64,000 bases of DNA, from positions 199,081-263,080 of the forward strand of contig NZ_JAUMTZ010000004.1 of NCBI RefSeq assembly GCF_030530945.1. Direction: 5' to 3'. Made by a program: the position numbers and the translations under genes. The DNA is from Kocuria sp. GTDB taxonomy: Bacteria > Actinomycetota > Actinomycetes > Actinomycetales > Micrococcaceae. The notes beneath the pieces were generated by a model. That model was not told the DNA's origin and searched no databases. It worked only from the letters and a program-made list of their open reading frames with translations. Every line of letters begins with the position of its first letter. Within the stretch, counting starts at the first letter, position 1. Below, in pieces: positions 17,872 through 26,079 of the stretch.

Positions 17872-18504
17872 CTAGAAGGGAGGCTCGTCCTCGGAGTCGG
17901 CGCCCCAGTCGTAGTTGCCACCGGAGGACTGGCCCCAGGGGTCGCCGCTCTGCTGACGCTGCTGGCCACCACGGCTGCTCTGGTTCCCGTTGAACCCGCC
18001 GCCCTGGTTGCCACCCTGGGAGAAACCGTTGCCGCCGCCCTGGGAGTCGTTGAAGCCTCCCTGGCCGCCGCCCTGGTTGTAGCCGCCGCCCTGACCGCCG
18101 CCGAAGCCCTGGTTCCCGCCGTAGGAGTTGCCCCCACCGCGCGAGTTCCGGTTGATCTTGGCGGTCGCGTACTTCATGGAGGGACCGATCTCGTCCACTT
18201 CCAGTTCGGTGCTGGTGCGGCGTTCGCCTTCCTTGGTCTCGTACGAGCGTGCCTTGAGGCGGCCCTGGACGATCACGCGGGTGCCCTTGGTGAGGGACTC
18301 GGCGACGTTCTCGGCGGCCTCGCGCCACACGGAGCAGCGCATGAAGAGGGTTTCCTGGTCCTTCCACTCGTTGCTCTGCCGGTCGAAAGCACGCGGCGTG
18401 GACGCAACGGTGAAGTTGGCCACTGCGGCCCCGGACGGCGTGAAGCGCAGTTCGGGGTCAGCGGTGAGATTTCCGATCACTGTGATGACGGTGTCGCCAG
18501 CCAT
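17872..18504 (-). CDS. ssb: Single-stranded DNA-binding protein
   Basis: 210 residues. The OB fold covers about residues 1-110: [37 protein letters not shown] to [37 protein letters not shown] long Gly/Gln/Asn-rich linker of GGG and GGQGG repeats follows. The acidic tip ends DEPPF, the docking site for repair and replication partners. It is located between rpsF and rpsR as in most bacteria. The tetramer protects single-stranded DNA at forks. Confidence 0.97.
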   Translation of the reverse strand: MAGDTVITVIGNLTADPELRFTPSGAAVANFTVASTPRAFDRQSNEWKDQETLFMRCSVWREAAENVAESLTKGTRVIVQGRLKARSYETKEGERRTSTELEVDEIGPSMKYATAKINRNSRGGGNSYGGNQGFGGGQGGGYNQGGGQGGFNDSQGGGNGFSQGGNQGGGFNGNQSSRGGQQRQQSGDPWGQSSGGNYDWGADSEDEPPF

Positions 18505-18627
18505 GTGAACCTCCGGGTGTGTGGACGCTGGATACGAGACTCAGTGGGTGGGAAAGCATCTCACGGGGCCACCGCAGGGATGGCCGTGAGCGTGCCCTGT
18601 GCAGTCCGGGTGGACCGCACGCTCACC

Positions 18628-18933
18628 TCACTTGCCGTGGATCTTCTGCTCTTCCGGGCGGATGATCTTGGTGCGCATCACGGCCTCGTTCAGGCTCAGG
18701 ACACGGTCCAGTTCCTTGGCGGTCTGCGGCTCCGCGGTGAAGTTCACCACGGCGTAGATCCCCTCGGACTTCTTCTGGATCTCGTAGGCGAGACGACGGC
18801 GGCCCCAGATGTCGAGCTTGTCGACGGTGCCGTTGTCCTTGGTGACGACCTCGAGGAACTTCTTGAGGGTCGGCTCAACGGCGCGCTCCTCCACCTCGGG
18901 GTTGAGGATGACCATCAGTTCGTATTCACGCAT
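18628..18933 (-). CDS. rpsF: 30S ribosomal protein S6
   Basis: 101 residues starting [19 protein letters not shown] at 18933, with AGGAGGTG upstream. The fold is complete through [35 protein letters not shown]. There is no glutamate tail as in E. coli. It is first gene of the rpsF-ssb-rpsR-rplI operon, and 123 bp separates it from ssb. It binds 16S rRNA together with S18. Confidence 0.97.
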   Translation of the reverse strand: MREYELMVILNPEVEERAVEPTLKKFLEVVTKDNGTVDKLDIWGRRRLAYEIQKKSEGIYAVVNFTAEPQTAKELDRVLSLNEAVMRTKIIRPEEQKIHGK

Positions 18934-19062
18934 GTAAAGAACCCACCTCCTTCGGGCTAAGCGGCTGCGGTCCCTCCGCAGCAGGAGGTTCTGTGCGTAT
19001 GTCGGTGCCGGCACAGTACGACGCACGGCACACAGACTTTCCCACATTACTACAGCGGGGAC

Positions 19063-19497
19063 TCAGTAGCCACCCGTGCGGTACGCCAGGCGGGCGTTGA
19101 GAACGGCCACGCGCAGGGGGATCACGAACAGATCCACCACCAGCAGCAGCCACAGCGGGATGAGGAAGAACCACCCGATGAAGATCCCCACCGTGGCCCA
19201 GCCCAGACCGCCCAGAATCAGGTAGAGCAGACCCTGGAACGGCTGCGCCAGGTAGAACTTGTGCACGCCCAGCTGCCCCAGGAAGAACCACAGCACGTAG
19301 GCGAGCAGCGCGGACCTCCCGCCCACCACGTTCACCATCATGGGTGCCTCCGGGCGACGGGGCCGATCCCACTGGGCACCACTGCCAGCGGCACCGAACG
19401 GCGCCCTCTGCTGGTAGCTCTGGTGCTGGTACCCCTGGGACGCGCCGTCGCGGGGCGGCAGCGGCTGGGCGCGGTAGTACTCCGGTTCCTCGGCCAT
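19063..19497 (-). CDS. TM2-domain membrane protein
   Basis: 144 residues. The N-terminal 55 are polar and Gln/Pro-rich. The TM2 domain then runs RSALLAYVLWFFLGQLGVHKFYLAQPFQGLLYLIL, with the family motif of a Gly-Val-His-Lys-Phe-Tyr turn between two membrane helices. A further hydrophobic pair and FVIPLRVAVLN follow. The start is ATG 19497, preceded by GGGGAGGG. It is last of a three-gene minus-strand operon after the membrane protein and glycosyltransferase genes. The function of TM2 proteins in bacteria is unknown. Confidence 0.85.
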   Translation of the reverse strand: MAEEPEYYRAQPLPPRDGASQGYQHQSYQQRAPFGAAGSGAQWDRPRRPEAPMMVNVVGGRSALLAYVLWFFLGQLGVHKFYLAQPFQGLLYLILGGLGWATVGIFIGWFFLIPLWLLLVVDLFVIPLRVAVLNARLAYRTGGY

Positions 19498-19550
19498 CTC
19501 GGACCCTCTTCCCTCCCCGGCTGCCGTAGCGCAGCCTGCTGCCCCCGATT

Positions 19551-20714
19551 CTACGAGCGGCGGGGGGCGTCCTCCCGCTGGCTCTGCGCTGAGCGCAACT
19601 GCACCTGGGTGTCCATCGTCTCCCCGGTGGTCGTGGCGTTCACCTGGATCTCGAACCTCACGGTGGCCTCCACCTGCCGCCCGTCCCTCGGCCAGGTCAC
19701 GGTCGCGGTGGCGGGGCGCCACTGCGCGGCGTGGAACGTGAGCGGGTCCCGCGCGTCCGGCTCCAGCAGCAGGGCCGGGCGGGAGTCCAGCTTCCACCGC
19801 ACTCCCGAGAACCCCTGGGCCACCGCAGCCGAGGCGACGGACGACTGCGCTCCCCCACCCCCCGCCGACGACGCCGCCCGCTCCAGCTCCGGGGGCAGCG
19901 GGCACTGGGACGCGTCGAAGCGCACCACGCTGGCGCACCGGCCCACGGCCTGCTGCACCATCCGCTCGACCTCCTCCCACATCCGCGGGGAGGCCTCGTA
20001 GCTCACCTCCGTCTTGGCCGGCCGGGGGTCCGCCATGTCTATCACCGCAGGGGCATGTTTTTCGGCCAGGAGGTAGGAGTCCCGCGGCAGGGCGACGTCG
20101 TAGTCCCCTGGCAGCGCCTCCAGACGCCACGTGCGGGCCGGGGAGGCGGGGTCGGAGGTGTCGGCGGGCACCAGGTCGGCGGCCGCCGGGTGCACCGTGG
20201 CGCCGTTGACGGACAGGGCGTCCACCGTGGCGGGGAGGTGGACGGACAGGCTCCGGTTGTCGCGCTCCCGCAGCTGCCACGAGTCGTTGAACGGACCCCA
20301 CGCCGCGACCCGGTGGACCGTGTACTCGCGCCGCACGGTGGCGCCGTCGTTCATGCGGACGTCCGCGGCCACCCGGGCGACATCCCCCGTGACGTGTGTG
20401 CCCACGATCTCGTGGTGGCTCGGTCGGCCGGCCGCGGCCCGGTACATCGCGTTGCCGGGCAGCTGGGCGAGGCCGGCGCCGCCCGCCACGAGCAGAGGGG
20501 CGACGACCTGCCGGGCGCTGCCGCGCTCCAGCTGGCTCAGGTAGGTGTCCACGGGGTGCTCGGGGTCCCGGGAGACGAGGACGTAGTTCGCGGCTGAGGA
20601 CCACGCGGTGACCCCGAGGACCATGAGCACCACCACGAGCACCATGGGCCGGCGCAGGCTCCGCCACGAGGGCGGCTCCACGTTCCGCGGCGCCTCGAAA
20701 CGGGGTGACGTCAT
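19551..20714 (-). CDS. Membrane-anchored extracytoplasmic protein of unknown function
   Basis: 387 residues. One N-terminal membrane helix (PMVLVVVLMVLGVTAWSSAANYVLV, about 23-47) precedes a large extracytoplasmic region of beta-rich character. The only cysteines, around RCASVVRFDASQCPLPP (near 270-285), could form a disulfide. No domain recognised. It begins 14 bp after the end of the glycosyltransferase gene and precedes the TM2 gene, so the three are probably co-transcribed and may act together at the cell envelope. Confidence 0.7.
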   Translation of the reverse strand: MTSPRFEAPRNVEPPSWRSLRRPMVLVVVLMVLGVTAWSSAANYVLVSRDPEHPVDTYLSQLERGSARQVVAPLLVAGGAGLAQLPGNAMYRAAAGRPSHHEIVGTHVTGDVARVAADVRMNDGATVRREYTVHRVAAWGPFNDSWQLRERDNRSLSVHLPATVDALSVNGATVHPAAADLVPADTSDPASPARTWRLEALPGDYDVALPRDSYLLAEKHAPAVIDMADPRPAKTEVSYEASPRMWEEVERMVQQAVGRCASVVRFDASQCPLPPELERAASSAGGGGAQSSVASAAVAQGFSGVRWKLDSRPALLLEPDARDPLTFHAAQWRPATATVTWPRDGRQVEATVRFEIQVNATTTGETMDTQVQLRSAQSQREDAPRRS

Positions 20715-20728
20715 TCAGCGCACCACCG

Positions 20729-21988
20729 TCACTGCACCGCGGAGGCGCCCAGGGCGGCGGCCTTGCGCCCCCGGAAGACGTCCACCACCACCGCCACCAC
20801 CAGGTAGACCAGGAAGAGGTAGCGAACCACAGCGAGCAGGTCCTGGGCGCTCCACCCGAACTCCTGCACCCACGGCAGGGTGGGCCACGCGGAGGCGGGG
20901 AGCACCACGGTGGCCCAGTAGAACATCTCCACCACCTGCCACAGCGCGAACTCCACCCAGTTGCGGCGGCACAGGATGACCAGGGGCACGAGCCACACCA
21001 CGTAGGTCAGCGAGTACTCCTTGGCCAGCAGGATGTAGAGGGCGAGCAGCAGGAAGGTCACCTGCACCGCGGAGGGCTCCCGCTTGCTGAGCAGCGCCAC
21101 CAGCAGGACGAACACCAGGGCCAGGACCATGCTCAGCAGCACGAACTGCGCGCCACCCCCGGTGTCCAGCGAGATCCCCGTCCGGGGCTCCACGGTGGCG
21201 GACCACACGTTCCACAGGGAGGGCTGGTCGGTGTCGGAGTGCACTACGTCCTGGAACTGGGCCGTCCAGCGGTCCCACGCGGTGACCATGTAGGTGCCGT
21301 TGATCACCGCCCAGGAGACCACCGCCCAGAGCAGCGCGGAGCCGATGTCCTTCATGAACCGGTGCCGCGCGGCCATGATCAGCACGGCCAGCAGGACCAC
21401 CACCGGGAAGAAGGCCACGGAGGCGCCGAAGCCCACCATGATCCCGGCCACCGCCGGGTTGCCGCGGACGTAGCCGAGCAGGGCCAGCATCATGAACAGC
21501 ACGGCCCACAGGTCCCAGGACTGGAACCCCACGAGCACGATCACGGGGGACAGCGCCATCACCAGGGCGTCCGTGCGGCGGTTGCCGCTGAGGGAGGAGA
21601 CCACGGCCACGACCGCCAGCCACACGAGGGCCAGCAGGACCAGGGAGAGGTCCAGGTAGAAGCCCCTGTCCACGTCCAGTCCCACGAGCGCGGAGAGGTT
21701 GGAGGCGAACCACCCGATGATGGTGGTGATCATGCCCACGAGCACGGGCTGGTCCCCGGTTGGCCCACCCGTGAAGAATCCGCCCGCCACGTCCGAGGAG
21801 CGCACCGCGAGGTCCCCCGCGCCGATCACGGTGGAGCACAGCTGCGGGACCTGGTCCGCCACGTGCCAGTCCGGCACCCGGCACGGGATGCGGATCAGGT
21901 AGGCCATCATGACCGTGTAGAGGCCGAGGCCCAGCAGGACCAGTCCGGCGCTGCCTCCGGACCTGTTGCGCGCACCTTCAAGGCTCAT
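20729..21988 (-). CDS. GT87/DUF2029-type polyprenyl-phosphate mannosyltransferase-like membrane protein
   Basis: 419 residues with about ten membrane helices. The first loop after helix 1 (IRIPCRVPDWHVADQVPQLCSTVIGAGDL) is long and probably extracytoplasmic, where GT-C enzymes have their catalytic acid. The layout matches GT87/PimE-like mannosyltransferases using polyprenyl-phosphate sugar. AGGAG lies 7 nt before the ATG. It is first gene of the three-gene envelope operon. The sugar and acceptor are not determinable; the family assignment is moderate. Confidence 0.65.
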   Translation of the reverse strand: MSLEGARNRSGGSAGLVLLGLGLYTVMMAYLIRIPCRVPDWHVADQVPQLCSTVIGAGDLAVRSSDVAGGFFTGGPTGDQPVLVGMITTIIGWFASNLSALVGLDVDRGFYLDLSLVLLALVWLAVVAVVSSLSGNRRTDALVMALSPVIVLVGFQSWDLWAVLFMMLALLGYVRGNPAVAGIMVGFGASVAFFPVVVLLAVLIMAARHRFMKDIGSALLWAVVSWAVINGTYMVTAWDRWTAQFQDVVHSDTDQPSLWNVWSATVEPRTGISLDTGGGAQFVLLSMVLALVFVLLVALLSKREPSAVQVTFLLLALYILLAKEYSLTYVVWLVPLVILCRRNWVEFALWQVVEMFYWATVVLPASAWPTLPWVQEFGWSAQDLLAVVRYLFLVYLVVAVVVDVFRGRKAAALGASAVQ

Positions 21989-22140
21989 GCGGGGACTCCT
22001 GGGATGCGGTGACGGGTGGGCACCAGTGTTCCACGGGTCTGCCCGAACGCCGCGTCACACCGCAACGCACGGGCCGCGCCCTGCCCCGTGAAGCAGATGC
22101 TCACGCGTTCATATGTGTGCGGGGGTGACGGTGCGGGTCC

Positions 22141-23577
22141 TCAGGAGTCCACGATCCCCTTCTCCCGGGCCCAGCGCAGGAGCCGCTCGCGCGCCACGTC
22201 CTCCCCCACCGCGCCCTCGTCCAGGCGCATCTCGAGCAGGAACTTGTAGGCGCGCCCCACGCTCGGTCCGGGACCGATGCCCAGGATCGCCATGATCTGC
22301 TGGCCGTCCAGCTCCGGGCGCACCGCCTCCAGCTGCTCCTGTTCCGCCAGCTGGGTGATGCGCCGCTCGAGCTCGTCGTAGTGGCCGGCCAGGCGGGACG
22401 CCTTGCGCCTGTTGCGCGTGGTCACGTCCGAGCGGGTGAGCCGGTGCAGCCGCTCGAGCTCCTCCCCCGCGTCCCGCACGTACCGGCGCACCGCTGAGTC
22501 GGTCCAGTCCGCGTCCCCGTATCCGTAGAAGCGCATGTGCAGCTCCACGAGACGGGTGACGCGCTTGGTGGTGTCGTTGTCGAAGCGCAGCGCCTTCATC
22601 CGCTTGCGGGTGAGCTTGGCGCCCACCACCTCGTGGTGCCGGAAGCTCACAGCGCCGGAGGGTTCGAAGCGCCGGGTGGCGGGCTTGCCCACGTCGTGCA
22701 TCAGGGCCGCGAACCGCAGGGCGAAGTCCGGGGCCGGCACGGGACCGTCCGGGCCGGTCTCCTTCTCGGCCGCCTGCTCCATGACCGTGAGGGAGTGCTG
22801 GTAGACGTCCTTGTGGTGGTGCGCCTCGTCCGTCTCCAGCTGCAGGGCCGGCACCTCCGGCAGCACGATCTGCGCGAGCCCGGTGTCCACCATGAGCTCG
22901 ATGCCGCGCCGGGGATGTGCCCCGCAGACGAGCTTGACCAGTTCCTCCCGCACCCGCTCGGCGGAGACGATCTCGATCCGCGGTGCCATCTCGGACATCG
23001 CGGCCCGCACGGGATCTGCCACGGTCAGCCCCAGCTGGGACGTGAACCGGGCGGCGCGCATCATGCGCAGGGGGTCGTCCGTGAAGGAGTCCTCCGGTGT
23101 TCCGGGGGTCCGCAGAACTCCCGCGTGCAGGTCTCTGATGCCTCCGAAGGGATCCACGAGCTCCATGTCCGGCAGCCGCAGGGCCATGGCGTTGACCGTG
23201 AAGTCGCGGCGGCGAAGATCCTCCACGAGGTCCTCGCCGAACGCCACCGAGGGCTTGCGGGACCCGGGGTCGTACGCCTCGGCGCGGTAGGTGGTGACCT
23301 CCAGCTGCATCCCCGCCTTGCGCATCCCGATGGTCCCGAAGTCCCGGCCGATCTCCCAGTGGGCGTCCGCCCAGTCCCGGACGAGCGCCAGCGTCTGGTC
23401 GGGGCTCGCGTCCGTGGTGAAGTCCAGGTCCAGGGCGTCCCTGCCCAGCACGAGGTCCCGGACGGGTCCCCCCACCAGGGAGAGCTCGTGCCCGGCGCGC
23501 GCGAAGAGCCGCCCCAGTTCGAGGGAGACGGGGTGGAGGGAGGAGGTGTCCAGCAGCTGCGTCATGATGGCAACCAT
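22141..23577 (-). CDS. cca: CCA tRNA nucleotidyltransferase
   Basis: 478 residues from ATG 23577, or 474 from ATG 23565; neither has a strong ribosome site. The nucleotidyltransferase head has LVGGPVRDLVLGRDALDLDFTT, with the GGxVRD and DxD motifs (about 35-55), and RRDFTVNAMAL. An HD domain follows in the middle, with LMHDVGKP and RHHEVVGA. It adds or repairs the CCA 3' end of tRNA, which matters here because both tRNA genes in the window lack an encoded CCA. It is divergent from the Nudix gene. Confidence 0.93.
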   Translation of the reverse strand: MVAIMTQLLDTSSLHPVSLELGRLFARAGHELSLVGGPVRDLVLGRDALDLDFTTDASPDQTLALVRDWADAHWEIGRDFGTIGMRKAGMQLEVTTYRAEAYDPGSRKPSVAFGEDLVEDLRRRDFTVNAMALRLPDMELVDPFGGIRDLHAGVLRTPGTPEDSFTDDPLRMMRAARFTSQLGLTVADPVRAAMSEMAPRIEIVSAERVREELVKLVCGAHPRRGIELMVDTGLAQIVLPEVPALQLETDEAHHHKDVYQHSLTVMEQAAEKETGPDGPVPAPDFALRFAALMHDVGKPATRRFEPSGAVSFRHHEVVGAKLTRKRMKALRFDNDTTKRVTRLVELHMRFYGYGDADWTDSAVRRYVRDAGEELERLHRLTRSDVTTRNRRKASRLAGHYDELERRITQLAEQEQLEAVRPELDGQQIMAILGIGPGPSVGRAYKFLLEMRLDEGAVGEDVARERLLRWAREKGIVDS

Positions 23578-23794
23578 TGTCGCACCACCGGCGCGACCCG
23601 CCCGGGGCGCTCGGCGCGGTGGCGGGGCGGCGGCGTCGCCCTCCGCAGAGGGACGGCCCGGTCGACCGGGAGGGCCCGCGGGGCGAGCCCCGGCGTGCGG
23701 GTGCGGCGGCACCACGAACGGTACGGGGAGGGGACGCCCCGGGCCCGCCACCCGCTTCGGGGTGAGGCGGGGGAATGTGGCTAAGGTAGGTGCC

Positions 23795-24295
23795 ATGGCT
23801 TTCCCCGTACCCAGCGCGCCCAAGAGGCGACCGAACCAACCGGTCTCCGCGCTGCCCACGGTGGAAGAGGTCTCGGCCGGGGGGATCGTGGTGAACCTCT
23901 CCGATCCCACGCACCCGGTGGCGATCATCGCGCGCATCAACCGCGGAGGGCGGCTCGAGTGGTGCCTGCCCAAGGGCCACCCCGAGGGGGACGAGACCAA
24001 CCAGCAGGCCGCCGTGCGGGAGATCGAGGAGGAGACCGGGATCATGGGTCGCGTGCTCTCCCCGCTGGGCAGCATCGACTACTGGTTCACCGTCTCCGGG
24101 CACCGCGTGCACAAGACCGTCCACCACTTCCTGCTCGAGGCCACCGGGGGTCACCTGACCACCGAGAACGACCCTGACCACGAGGCCGTGGACGTGGCCT
24201 GGTCCGGCATCCACGACCTGGGCCGGAAGCTCTCCTTCCCGAACGAGCGGCGCATCGCCGACATCGCCCGGGAGTACATCATCCACCAGTTGTAA
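23795..24295 (+). CDS. Nudix hydrolase
   Basis: 166 residues from ATG 23795. The Nudix box GHPEGDETNQQAAVREIEEETG (G-x5-E-x7-RE-x2-EE-x-G) is intact. The protein starts with a basic tail (PSAPKRRPNQP) and ends REYIIHQL. The gene sits between cca and murJ, the same place as the Nudix gene (Rv3908/mutT4) in Mycobacterium. It cleaves nucleoside diphosphate derivatives; its substrate is unknown. Confidence 0.92.
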   Translation: MAFPVPSAPKRRPNQPVSALPTVEEVSAGGIVVNLSDPTHPVAIIARINRGGRLEWCLPKGHPEGDETNQQAAVREIEEETGIMGRVLSPLGSIDYWFTVSGHRVHKTVHHFLLEATGGHLTTENDPDHEAVDVAWSGIHDLGRKLSFPNERRIADIAREYIIHQL

Positions 24296-24358
24296 GGTGT
24301 CCCGACCGCCGTTCTGCGCCGCAGGCGGTTCCCCCCTTCGTGCAGGAGGCACTGTCCC

Positions 24359-26014
24359 ATGGCAAGTTCCGGGGCGCGTTCGAGCGCCATCATGGCCTCG
24401 GGAACCCTGGTGTCCCGGATCCTGGGGTTCGTCAAGACCTTCCTCATCACCGTGGCCATCGGCTCGGCCGCGACCATGGCGGACGTCTTCCAGCTGGCCA
24501 ACACGCTGCCGAACCTGATCTACGTGCTGATCGCCGGCGGTGTGTTCAACGCCGTGCTGGTCCCCCAGATCATCAAGGCCTCCAAGGCGGAGGACGAGGG
24601 CGCGGACTACATCTCCCGGCTGCTCACGCTCGCGGTCATCGCGCTGCTCGTGATCACCGGCGCGGTGCTGCTGTGCGTGGGCCCCATCATGCGTCTCATG
24701 GGTCCCGGCTGGTCCGAGGCCCAGCTGGCCATGGGCACCACGTTCGCGCTGATCACCTTCCCCCAGATCTTCTTCTACGGCCTGTACACGGTGGTGGGCC
24801 AGGTGCTCAACGCCAAGGGGGCGTTCGGTGCCTACATGTGGGCACCCGTGCTGAACAACGTGATCGCGATCGCCTCCCTGCTGGTGTTCGTCCAGCAGTT
24901 CGGCCCGTTCCGCACCCACCCCCACTCCCTGGAGAACTGGAGCACCGCCCAGACCTTCTGGCTCGTGGGGATGGCCACCGCTGGTGTGGCTGCGCAGGCC
25001 TTCGTCCTCTTCTGGCCGCTGGCCCGGCTGGGTCTGCACATCCGTCCCCGCTTCGGCTGGCGCGGCATCGGGCTCTCCACGGCGGGGCGCCTGGGTGGGT
25101 GGACGCTGGCCACCGGGGTGATCGCCAACCTGGCGTTCATGGCCCTGTACCGCACCGCGGCCATCCCCACGGGCGCCCGGCCCGAACTCGCCCCCGGCCC
25201 CGGCGGTCCGCCCCCCATGGCCGGCACCGCGGTGCTGGACCAGGCCACCATGCTCTACGCCCTCCCCCACGGAGTGATCGGGCTGTCCATTGCCACGGTG
25301 CTGTTCAACCGGATGGCCGCGGCCGCCACCGAGGGTGACAAAGAGTCCCTGGTGTCCTCCCTGTCCTCCAGCCTGCGGGTCACGGGAGTGGCCACGGTCT
25401 TCTGCATGGTCGCGCTGATCGTGTACGCCGGTCCGCTGGGCATGCTGTTCTCGGGTGGCGTGCCCGCCGCCGGCGCGGTAATCGGGCAGGTCATCACGGT
25501 CATCGCCATCGGGGCGCCGTTCATGTCCACCGCGTTCATGCTGGGCCGTGCGTTCTACGCCCGCGAGGACGCGCGGACACCGTTCTTCGTGCAGCTCGCG
25601 GTGTCCGCGTTCACGGTGGTGGGTGCCGTGGTGATCGCCCGGGTCTTCCCTCCGGAGCACATGGTCTTCGCCATCGCCGCGTGCTACGCGGTGCAGAACA
25701 TCCTGGCCACCGTGGTCTACCACTACGCGCTGAAGCGGCGGATCGGCGACTACGGCCTGTCCCGCATCGTGGCCTCCCACGCCCGCATCCTGGCGGCCTC
25801 CCTGGTCTCCGCGGCGGCGGGGGCGGTCGTGCTCTGGCTGCTGGGCGGGTACAACACGGACGGGTTCCCGTGGCACGGGCAGCTCTCCGCCCTGCTGAGC
25901 ACCGCCGTGGGTGGGATCGCCATGGCGCTCGTCTACGCGGTGGCGCTGAAGCTGTTCCGGGTCCAGGAGTTCACCGGGCTGCTGGCCCCGCTTCGCGCGA
26001 GGATCCGTCGGTAG
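24359..26014 (+). CDS. murJ: Lipid II flippase MurJ
   Basis: 551 residues with about fourteen membrane helices. The N-terminal MviN signature is MASGTLVSRILGFVKTFLI to ADVFQLANTLPNLIYVLIAGGVFNAVLVPQI. AGGAGG is 9 nt before the ATG. It moves lipid-linked peptidoglycan precursor across the membrane. In Mycobacterium the same protein is fused to a cytoplasmic pseudokinase and an extracellular domain. Here the fusion is split: the next gene, 65 bp downstream, encodes those parts. Confidence 0.93.
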   Translation: MASSGARSSAIMASGTLVSRILGFVKTFLITVAIGSAATMADVFQLANTLPNLIYVLIAGGVFNAVLVPQIIKASKAEDEGADYISRLLTLAVIALLVITGAVLLCVGPIMRLMGPGWSEAQLAMGTTFALITFPQIFFYGLYTVVGQVLNAKGAFGAYMWAPVLNNVIAIASLLVFVQQFGPFRTHPHSLENWSTAQTFWLVGMATAGVAAQAFVLFWPLARLGLHIRPRFGWRGIGLSTAGRLGGWTLATGVIANLAFMALYRTAAIPTGARPELAPGPGGPPPMAGTAVLDQATMLYALPHGVIGLSIATVLFNRMAAAATEGDKESLVSSLSSSLRVTGVATVFCMVALIVYAGPLGMLFSGGVPAAGAVIGQVITVIAIGAPFMSTAFMLGRAFYAREDARTPFFVQLAVSAFTVVGAVVIARVFPPEHMVFAIAACYAVQNILATVVYHYALKRRIGDYGLSRIVASHARILAASLVSAAAGAVVLWLLGGYNTDGFPWHGQLSALLSTAVGGIAMALVYAVALKLFRVQEFTGLLAPLRARIRR

Positions 26015-26079
26015 ACTGCCCGAAAGTCCGTTCTCGCGCCCGTGCGACCGTCGCGGCGCCCGAAGCAGAGGGAGCCACC

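Noticed and set aside
18000..18130. Repeated GGG/GGQ coding sequence as a possible tandem repeat or CRISPR
   Set aside because: It is the glycine-rich linker of ssb, with irregular period and no spacers.
19498..20667. A long fusion frame upstream of the TM2 gene
   Set aside because: It is an accidental in-frame extension through the preceding gene; the TM2 protein starts at ATG 19497 with its own SD.
22109..25876. A 1255-codon open frame antisense to the cca-Nudix-murJ region
   Set aside because: Three convincing genes occupy this DNA in other frames; the long frame results from scarce stop codons at high GC.
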